From Candidatus Saccharimonadia bacterium (lineage in GTDB: Bacteria > Patescibacteriota > Saccharimonadia > Saccharimonadales > SZUA-47): a stretch of 11,140 nucleotides of DNA. Position 1 is the first letter of the stretch; the number at the start of each line of letters is the position of its first letter. A program made the position numbers and the translations under genes. Positions 6,124 through 11,140 of this stretch are shown here, piece by piece. Below the pieces are notes generated by a model. It was given only the letters and a program-made list of their open reading frames with translations, ran no database searches and had not been told where the DNA came from. The stretch spans positions 1 to 11,140 of the forward strand of contig CALLJT010000104.1 in the NCBI GenBank assembly GCA_938050265.1, read 5' to 3'.

Positions 6124-6176
6124 AATACTCACAGGAGTTATAGCAATACATATGTCAGTGAAGTTATGTTAGTATT
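6124..6176. repeat. Inverted repeat in the divergent control region
   Basis: AATACTCACA (6124-6133) and TGTTAGTATT (6167-6176) are complementary at nine of ten positions, separated by 33 nt. It may be a protein-binding site for regulation of the element; no function is shown by the sequence. Confidence 0.4.
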
Positions 6177-6265
6177 CTCAGCTATTACAGTGGTGAGTGT
6201 CCAAAAACATTACCCCGATTTAAAAGATAGGATGGTCTACTGCATCTGTTAATGGCGGTACACAA

Positions 6266-6294
6266 TTCACTTTAATTATATATAAATATATAAT
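6266..6294 (+). promoter_or_regulatory. Promoter of the replication-relaxation-like gene
   Basis: TTCACT (6266-6271) is followed after 17 nt by a perfect TATAAT (6289-6294) in an AT-rich block. Transcription would start near 6301, some 28 nt before the ATG at 6329. Because of the AT-rich context, other -10 placements are possible. Confidence 0.55.
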
Positions 6295-6328
6295 ATTAAA
6301 TAATCATAAATCTAAATCATGTGAGCCA

Positions 6329-7129
6329 ATGCGAAAACTAAACCCTGAACAATTAGATATACTCCACTCCCTATACTTATTTCGTTTTGCTACATCAACG
6401 CTACTATTCGATAAACTAAAACCTGCGCATCGTGAAAGTATCAACTCACGACTAAACATTCTACACAAACACAAATTAATAGGCAGGCATTATGACAAAA
6501 GCTATAAGCTGGATCGAAAGCCTGCAACATATTTTCTGTTGCCTGATGCATTCCAATTCTTAAAACAAGAATATGACGTTTCGGATAAAATGCTGCGGCG
6601 TATCTACAATGACAGAAAAGCCACTGACTCGTTCATTGAGTATTGCCTGCAGATATTCGCTGTCAGCAACACGTTTGACCGCGTATATGGTGAGCGAATT
6701 GAGTTCTTTACCGAAAGTGAGATGATTGACGGCTTTGATCATTTCCCAAAACCCCTGCCCCGAGCATTCATCAACTTCAAGCCCAAGCCTCGCTCGCAAC
6801 CACGCAGCTACTTTGTCGAGCTCCCGCAACACAGCAAGCCATTCTTTACTGTTTCTAAGAAGCTGGACCAGTACCTGGCATATGCTAAATCTACCAAGTG
6901 GGATCGTGAAGTAGCTGATTTTCCCAAAGTATTGTTCATATGCGACCACCAAACGTTAGAAAAACGCATACACCGCCAAGCCAACCGCCTGTATGACGAC
7001 CAGCCAAGCTACTTGCACTTCTACACCACAACAACCGACAAATTTCTAGACATGGACGAGTATACGGATGATGTGTGGCTAAGACTTTCAGAAAATGGGC
7101 ACCGTAGACTTACACTATTTGACGTATGA
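6329..7129 (+). CDS. Replication-relaxation family-like protein (winged helix plus nuclease-like domain)
   Basis: A 266-aa protein whose layout fits the replication-relaxation (Replic_Relax) family found on actinobacterial and CPR plasmids and conjugative elements. Residues 1-80 look like a winged helix (LNPEQLDILHSLYLFRFATSTLLF, then SRLNILHKHKLI and a beta wing ending YFLLPDAF). The C-terminal part has YFVELPQHSKPFFTVSKKLDQYLAY (161-185), resembling the E-x(n)-K core of a degenerate PD-(D/E)xK fold, followed by FPKVLFICDHQ. It is the only gene in the window on the plus strand apart from the tRNA, and it diverges from the integrase. It may bind element DNA or help replication or transfer. 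No clear Shine-Dalgarno precedes the ATG. Family assignment is by pattern recognition and is moderate. Confidence 0.65.
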   Translation: MRKLNPEQLDILHSLYLFRFATSTLLFDKLKPAHRESINSRLNILHKHKLIGRHYDKSYKLDRKPATYFLLPDAFQFLKQEYDVSDKMLRRIYNDRKATDSFIEYCLQIFAVSNTFDRVYGERIEFFTESEMIDGFDHFPKPLPRAFINFKPKPRSQPRSYFVELPQHSKPFFTVSKKLDQYLAYAKSTKWDREVADFPKVLFICDHQTLEKRIHRQANRLYDDQPSYLHFYTTTTDKFLDMDEYTDDVWLRLSENGHRRLTLFDV

Positions 7130-7195
7130 GCTACAAATAGCTTCAATGCCATAAACTAAATTGCGTGGCCCTGTGGTCCTAATTCTAAATGCAGT

Positions 7196-8395
7196 CTATA
7201 AGGAGTCGACAAACCCTTGGACAGTTTGGAGCATCGAATCATCGAGGACTCCATTTCTAACTCTTGGGAGTATCGCGTTTCCCTCAGTAACTTCATTCCA
7301 CGAACATATAGGGGTATACCTCTCTCCCTCAGGGACGCTACGATTGACATAGTCACGCTGCTCTCTCATAAATCTATAAAACTCTTGCGTGTTCACATCA
7401 GTAACTATAGGTCCAAATGGATGTACCCCGTCTATATCTTCTATAGCGCCGTGTCTTAGCTTGCCACGTGAAGATGAGTCCCACCCAGCAACTACAGGAG
7501 GGACAAATGGCAAACCTGACAATTTCTGAACTTCTTCCCATTCTGCCATGCGTCTATCAATGCAGGCGGCATAGTTTTGAATCGTGTCAGCTCCCTTGTC
7601 AAAATCGGGCAAGAACGCGTAACCCGTTAAAGCATCAAATGCTCCTTCTTGCATGTGCGCTGCACCGCTTGCATTTAAGCATACTCCAGCTAGATATGGC
7701 GTTACTCCATAAGCACTTTCTGCGTATGACTTTATGTGCTCGGATATTTGAGTAGCACTCAATGTGTTGTGTTCATCTTGGTTGAATGATACAAAACGGC
7801 TGAACCACAATGACATATACGGTTTGCCATTAAACGTAAGGTAGTTTTCACGTTCCCAGTAATTGCGTGCAAGCATATCCACTATTGCTTCGGCGGTACC
7901 CTCGCTGTAGTCAAACGCACGACCAGACTCCCAAGCTTGCCGGTTGCGTTCAACGGGTAGCACAGATCTAGGCCCATCTAAAACAGCGGAGACTGCGAAG
8001 CTCATGCTTCTCGAACCCTCAGTATCTAAAAAAGCCTCGTCCAAAGGCAAGTGAGCCTCGTGCACACCCTCACCGCTTCTCTGGCCTATATATGCGTCAA
8101 AGATAAATCCGTCGAGCCCATACTGCTTCGCCAACCCTATCTGTTCCTCCATTGCTTCAGGATCTGCGTCATCCCAAGTATTCAATGCAACATCACCTAT
8201 GCAGTACTCTCTCGGCTGATCATGCCCGTCAAAAAGTGTTGCGGACTTCTGTACGATTAGCGTTTCATCGGCTACCGAATCTGCTCCATGGGCAATCGCA
8301 CGTTTCACCTTTTCTGGGCAGGTAGAAGTTAGCGGATAATGGTAAGCAAGTATAGGGATGTGCTCACCGCCTGTTGATACCCTATCTATTGTCAT
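7196..8395 (-). CDS. GH99-like/WbsX-like protein, second paralogue (B)
   Basis: A 399-aa protein similar to the GH99-like (WbsX) group, whose members act on or build glycans through a TIM barrel. It begins with a beta strand ILAYHYP (15-21), then GHDQPREY (58-65), WDDADPEAMEEQIGLAKQYGLDGFIFDAYIG (74-104), GPRSVLPV (141-148), GYAFLPDF (258-265), VHPFGPI (324-330) and ICSWNEVTEGNAILPR (363-378). Glu368 and Glu371 match the two-glutamate E-x-x-E site of GH99 enzymes (WNEWHEG in characterised members). There is no signal peptide, so it acts in the cytoplasm. The ATG at 8395 is fixed by AAGGAG at 8404-8409 and lies 14 nt inside the end of paralogue A. It is the last gene of the operon; its 3' end converges on the replication-relaxation-like gene across 66 nt with no clear terminator. 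Confidence 0.75.
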   Translation of the reverse strand: MTIDRVSTGGEHIPILAYHYPLTSTCPEKVKRAIAHGADSVADETLIVQKSATLFDGHDQPREYCIGDVALNTWDDADPEAMEEQIGLAKQYGLDGFIFDAYIGQRSGEGVHEAHLPLDEAFLDTEGSRSMSFAVSAVLDGPRSVLPVERNRQAWESGRAFDYSEGTAEAIVDMLARNYWERENYLTFNGKPYMSLWFSRFVSFNQDEHNTLSATQISEHIKSYAESAYGVTPYLAGVCLNASGAAHMQEGAFDALTGYAFLPDFDKGADTIQNYAACIDRRMAEWEEVQKLSGLPFVPPVVAGWDSSSRGKLRHGAIEDIDGVHPFGPIVTDVNTQEFYRFMREQRDYVNRSVPEGERYTPICSWNEVTEGNAILPRVRNGVLDDSMLQTVQGFVDSL

Positions 8396-9566
8396 CAATA
8401 AAGCTCCTTGTAGTCTCAATATAGCTTTTATCCACCGTGCCGTCATCTAACAGTCTTGGAAGTATAGTGCTGCCTTCGCTGACTTCGTTCCATGAAGACA
8501 CAATCGCTACCTGTTCATCTTCGGGGATAAAATCTTCAAGGAATCGCCTTTGAAGGGACAGTGTATTCCTAAAGACTTCAGGCGTTGACCCCACTAAGAT
8601 TGGGCTAAAAGGGTGGACTCCTTTCATCTCTTCTAGCTTGTAGCCTGCTTCTGCTCTTGGGGTCGCGTCCCAACCGACAACTGCTGGCGGCAAAAAGATG
8701 CCGTTTTCTGAATTACTACGCATATACTCCCACTGACGAACAACTTCATCAAGTCTTGTTTCATGATCCTGTATAGGGGGTCCGTCTTTTGTAAAATCTG
8801 GCAAAAGTGCATAACCAGTATACGCGTCAACACCGCAGCCATCTAGCTGAGTTACGTCCCCAGGGTTCATGCACACGGCCGTAATGTAAGGCTCAACATC
8901 ATACTCACGATCGCTAAAATCCTTTATATGCTCTACGATCTCTGGCACGGTGAGTTGGGCATCCTCTTGTGCATACCATGGCGGATTAACGTCATTAAAA
9001 CAAATCGCCATCCAGGGACGATCACCGATTTTCTTATAGCTATCGTACTCCCAAAATGTAGCTGCTCTCCGCACTATTGCTTGAGCAGTAGTCTTACTGT
9101 AATCAAAAGTACGCTGCATGTAGCGCTCTCTTTTTGCCGGATCTATCGGCACAGGCAGAACTGCACGGGGGCCACTCAAGGATAGCATCACGGTGAAACC
9201 TATTTCATCTGACAAGCTACTAGAAGCAAATATGTCAAGCGGCTGGCCTGACTCTATCGCTACTCGACCTTTCTTTCCACCAACATACGTATCAAAAATA
9301 AAACCTGCAAGTCCTGCTTCAAGAGCGAGAGATACGTGTGCCGTCATCACATCAATATTTGCGTCATCCCATTCAGTGTTCATGCCTGCATCAAGAGAGT
9401 ATCTTCGTGGCTGATCATGTCCGGAAAACTGTGGTTCGGTATTGCTTGCAAGTGAAATCTCATTTACAAGAGTCATCCCATGTTGTACCGCTCGATCTTG
9501 CTTTTCCTTGCACTCTATGGTCGAAGGATAGAAATATGCGTACGTCTCCGCACTATAGTTGCTCAT
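8382..9566 (-). CDS. GH99-like/WbsX-like protein, first paralogue (A)
   Basis: A 394-aa protein clearly homologous along its whole length to paralogue B. Shared blocks occur in the same order: YAYFYP (9-14), GHDQPRRY (49-56), EWDDAN (65-70), GLAGFIFDTYVGG (85-97), GPRAVLPVP (132-140), TFDYSKTTAQAIV (153-165), GYALLPDF (251-258), VHPFSPI (317-323) and SSWNEVSEGSTILPR (357-371). The GH99-type glutamate pair is Glu361/Glu364. No signal peptide or membrane span is visible. The ATG at 9566 lies 14 nt inside the end of the nucleotidyltransferase gene. An in-frame TTG at 9605 has no Shine-Dalgarno and adds residues not matched in B, so I reject it. The ATG itself has only a weak purine stretch upstream, so it probably relies on coupling. 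The substrate is unknown; hydrolase and transferase activity are both possible. Confidence 0.75.
   Translation of the reverse strand: MSNYSAETYAYFYPSTIECKEKQDRAVQHGMTLVNEISLASNTEPQFSGHDQPRRYSLDAGMNTEWDDANIDVMTAHVSLALEAGLAGFIFDTYVGGKKGRVAIESGQPLDIFASSSLSDEIGFTVMLSLSGPRAVLPVPIDPAKRERYMQRTFDYSKTTAQAIVRRAATFWEYDSYKKIGDRPWMAICFNDVNPPWYAQEDAQLTVPEIVEHIKDFSDREYDVEPYITAVCMNPGDVTQLDGCGVDAYTGYALLPDFTKDGPPIQDHETRLDEVVRQWEYMRSNSENGIFLPPAVVGWDATPRAEAGYKLEEMKGVHPFSPILVGSTPEVFRNTLSLQRRFLEDFIPEDEQVAIVSSWNEVSEGSTILPRLLDDGTVDKSYIETTRSFIDDNR
8404..8409 (-). promoter_or_regulatory. Shine-Dalgarno site of paralogue B
   Basis: AAGGAG on the minus strand, 8 nt before the ATG at 8395, within the 3' end of paralogue A. 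It decides the start and excludes the in-frame codon at 8446. Confidence 0.8.
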
Positions 9567-10515
9567 CAAAATATGCTTTCTTTGTTCTGAGTTCTTCAGG
9601 CACAAGCTTTAGTACGTTGATCCACCTGTATGCAACATCGTGAGCCAAAAAACATGAAGGGCGATACGCATTAAATATCCACTCGCGATATTCATTGATT
9701 GAGAGTTCTCCATTCATTGCGGCCGATAAAATCTCTGAATACTCTATATTTAGGTCTACGAGCTCGAGTGTTCGAGCTCTTGTATCGTCACTTTTTGCTT
9801 GATCGTTTTGCAGTTCAGCCATATGATCAAGAGTTGACATAAGCACGCGATTTTTATCTTCATCTTCCGGAAGAGCTCCCTGACCCTCAACCCCCCAAAG
9901 AACTGGTAGCATTTTTCTGCTCAATGCCGCAGGCAACTCAAACGCACGTTGAAGATTATTTAGGGCTTGTGCTTCATCATATTCCATTGACTCTGCAACA
10001 GATCTCGAGAAAATTCGTAACTTTCCGGCATTATAGTGTAAAGCACTTGCCCATAGAGGCCTATCAAGTCCCTGCTCAATTAAACCGTCACCCAAGGGGT
10101 CTGCCCGCAGTAAATCAGGTCGTGAAGCCTTTACGCGATAGAGATGTGTTGCTAGGCCAGGATCGACCATATTCTCGTCGCTATTGTCAAAGGCCTCCCT
10201 GTGCAGTGTTGTGACACCGACTGAAACTTTGTACTTTTTTTCAGTGTCGACAATAGCTTCACCTATGTGTGTCAGTGTTTCTGCACTGTCGTAGCTATCA
10301 TATCTTACCAGTACATCAAGATCACTTCTTACGCCAGCTGTTCTCAAAGCTGCAGAGCCGAACACGAGTCCAGCATAAACTCCTGTGTTATCTTGGTAGG
10401 CATTGGCTCCGTCGGAGAAAAGCCTGTCAAGCATGTATGTCCCGGCTTGCTCGTGCGCCCCCTCTTCTGGTATATGTCCCAGTTCAACTTTTTGTGGTGA
10501 ATATACAACTCCCAT
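9553..10515 (-). CDS. Pol-beta superfamily nucleotidyltransferase
   Basis: A 320-aa protein with an N-terminal nucleotidyltransferase fold. The motif LVFGSAALRTAGVRSDLDVLV (50-70) is the GS-x(10)-DxD signature, with Gly53, Ser54 and metal-binding Asp65 and Asp67. The usual third carboxylate on the next strand (like the VEV of aminoglycoside nucleotidyltransferases) appears as VSV (97-99), so the active site may be altered. The rest (about 150-310) is alpha-helical and reminiscent of the C-terminal substrate domain of aminoglycoside-type enzymes, but I cannot name a substrate. It starts 21 nt after the 2H phosphoesterase gene. GAGGAG at 10529-10534 is 13 nt from the ATG, a long spacing. The 3' end overlaps paralogue A by 14 nt. 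The transferred nucleotide and the acceptor are open. Confidence 0.78.
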   Translation of the reverse strand: MGVVYSPQKVELGHIPEEGAHEQAGTYMLDRLFSDGANAYQDNTGVYAGLVFGSAALRTAGVRSDLDVLVRYDSYDSAETLTHIGEAIVDTEKKYKVSVGVTTLHREAFDNSDENMVDPGLATHLYRVKASRPDLLRADPLGDGLIEQGLDRPLWASALHYNAGKLRIFSRSVAESMEYDEAQALNNLQRAFELPAALSRKMLPVLWGVEGQGALPEDEDKNRVLMSTLDHMAELQNDQAKSDDTRARTLELVDLNIEYSEILSAAMNGELSINEYREWIFNAYRPSCFLAHDVAYRWINVLKLVPEELRTKKAYFDEQL

Positions 10516-10536
10516 TTCCTACTATAATCTCCTCAT

Positions 10537-11130
10537 TTATTTCGATATTCCTAGCGGCAATTCCTCATAGGGCACATAATTACGATCTCCTACGCGACCG
10601 TAAACGTCGATTGTGTCTACACTAAACTGAACAGGTAAAGTAACAGATAGTTCGTCTTGCACTCGTCGCATCACGTCATCAGGCACAAAACAGCCCATAT
10701 TTGACTGAAATACCGTAATGTGAGGCTTAAATTCATGTGGTAACGAATCTGTAGCGTCTTCTTCGGCTATCACCGCCGACTCCAAGGCTCTCCTGAGGGT
10801 AAGCAGACCTAAGTTTGCGCCAGCCTCTTCACTACTCTCGATAACTAAAGCACGCTTGCGGAGTAGTGTAATTTCATCAAACCTAATGTCTACTGGCCTA
10901 TTTTTTCCAGCAACTTCTCCGACAGCACTTACAAGTGAAAAGTAATCGAGGTTTGCTGCCTCAAAAGGATTTAACAACGTCACGTGTGGCAAAATAGGAA
11001 CCCTAAGGTCTGCCTCTTTGTCTTTGATGATGTTTTTCTGCACATCAATGATTGCCTCAGTTATGTCCTGCGGGGGTCGAACACCAACGAAATATCTCGC
11101 TGGGGGGCCGGGGCTACTCTCTACGGTCAT
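10537..11130 (-). CDS. 2H phosphoesterase (LigT/2'-5' RNA ligase-like)
   Basis: A 197-aa protein with the two histidine motifs of the 2H phosphoesterase superfamily: PHVTLLNP with His49/Thr51 and KPHITVFQ with His137/Thr139. The opening YFVGVRPP strand and the HxT spacing match LigT, CpdB-like cyclic phosphodiesterases and 2'-5' RNA ligases. Such enzymes hydrolyse 2',3'-cyclic or 2'-5' phosphodiester bonds in RNA or small nucleotides. It is the first visible gene of the four-gene operon, 21 nt before the nucleotidyltransferase. The ATG at 11130 has no Shine-Dalgarno, and the frame stays open to the window edge, so the true start may lie further upstream. A TATAAT at 11134-11139 could alternatively be a -10 box. 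Confidence 0.85.
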   Translation of the reverse strand: MTVESSPGPPARYFVGVRPPQDITEAIIDVQKNIIKDKEADLRVPILPHVTLLNPFEAANLDYFSLVSAVGEVAGKNRPVDIRFDEITLLRKRALVIESSEEAGANLGLLTLRRALESAVIAEEDATDSLPHEFKPHITVFQSNMGCFVPDDVMRRVQDELSVTLPVQFSVDTIDVYGRVGDRNYVPYEELPLGISK

Positions 11131-11133
11131 GAA

Positions 11134-11139
11134 ATTATA
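11134..11139 (-). promoter_or_regulatory. Possible -10 box at the window edge
   Basis: TATAAT on the minus strand, 3 nt before the ATG at 11130. The -35 region is outside the window. The spacing is short for a start at that ATG, so it may be chance in AT-rich DNA or may imply a different start. Confidence 0.25.
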
Positions 11140-11140
11140 T

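Larger units (their letters stand above)
6030..6328. other. AT-rich divergent intergenic region
   Basis: About 300 bp without a convincing gene between two divergent operons. It holds a promoter for each direction (6052-6080 minus, 6266-6294 plus), an inverted repeat (6124-6176) and a short palindrome TTGTT-AA-AACAA near 6108-6119. A very AT-rich block lies at 6268-6318. This would suit a shared control region, and possibly a replication or transfer origin given the neighbouring replication-relaxation-like gene, though I see no iteron array or nic-type motif. Confidence 0.5.
4154..11140. mobile_element. Integrated element at tRNA-Trp, only one end visible
   Basis: The integrase gene abuts the 3' end of an intact tRNA gene and reads toward it, the usual picture of an element inserted at a tRNA 3' end. 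Inward of it lie a small ORF, an AT-rich divergent control region, a replication-relaxation-like gene and an operon of non-housekeeping genes, whereas the other side of the tRNA is core chromosome. The left limit is set at the T-arm of the tRNA as an estimate. The right limit is unknown, because no second copy of the tRNA 3' end occurs in the window. That the operon at 7196-11130 belongs to the element is inference. Confidence 0.55.

Noticed and set aside
6152..6172. A six-codon leader peptide ORF (ATG at 6152) after an AGGAG
   Set aside because: The gap of about 14 nt from the AGGAG is too long, and there is no regulatory arrangement downstream to support a leader peptide.
196..7129. A recoded genetic code (UGA as Gly, as in Absconditabacteria/Gracilibacteria)
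   Set aside because: UGA terminates several genes at the expected length, and no frame needs UGA readthrough.
7130..7195. A bidirectional terminator between the convergent genes
   Set aside because: Only weak, imperfect complementarity (GGCCCTGTGGTCC) and no T-run on either strand could be found.
8051..8260. Plus-strand open frames inside the GH99-like genes and the nucleotidyltransferase gene
   Set aside because: They have no ribosome binding sites or recognisable motifs and are antisense to frames with strong family motifs.

Overview
The window looks like a piece of a Patescibacteria/CPR chromosome, most likely Candidatus Saccharibacteria (TM7). This is inferred from the style of the housekeeping proteins, very tight packing, several genes that lack a Shine-Dalgarno and have a -10 box almost touching the start codon, and the accessory gene types. 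Nothing here requires a non-standard code: UGA ends nusG, the 56-aa ORF at 5843-6013 and the gene at 6329-7129.

Left part (1-4100), core chromosome, all genes on the minus strand. Reading from high to low coordinates: a P-loop kinase of the AAA_33 type (3312-3971), a YgjP/DUF45-type zinc metallopeptidase (2571-3272), an orphan soluble PAS histidine kinase (1447-2538), then secE (868-1350) and nusG (196-741). The start codon of a further gene, probably rplK by synteny, lies at the left edge (1-13). Good sigma70-type promoters precede the kinase and secE, and a weaker one precedes the histidine kinase. The secE-nusG spacer holds an unusual repeat-built hairpin of about 86 nt.

Junction (4061-6330), the integration end of a mobile element. 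A complete tRNA-Trp (CCA) gene with its own promoter and intrinsic terminator sits on the plus strand. A large serine recombinase runs toward it on the minus strand, and its reading frame passes through the antisense of the terminator, the whole tRNA and the tRNA -10 box before stopping. A 56-aa ORF precedes the recombinase and overlaps it by 8 nt. About 300 bp of AT-rich DNA then separates this operon from a divergent plus-strand gene (6329-7129) resembling the replication-relaxation family of plasmids and conjugative elements.

Right part (7196-11130), probable cargo: a tight four-gene minus-strand operon. In transcription order it encodes a 2H phosphoesterase (LigT/2'-5' RNA ligase-like), a Pol-beta-type nucleotidyltransferase, and two tandem paralogues of a cytoplasmic GH99-like/WbsX-like protein, both keeping the family's WNE-x-x-EG catalytic-type motif. 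Each of the two GH99-like genes starts 14 nt inside the end of the gene before it. I do not recognise this combination as a described system, and it is the most interesting content of the window. The far end of the element is not visible: I found no second copy of the tRNA 3' end before position 11140.
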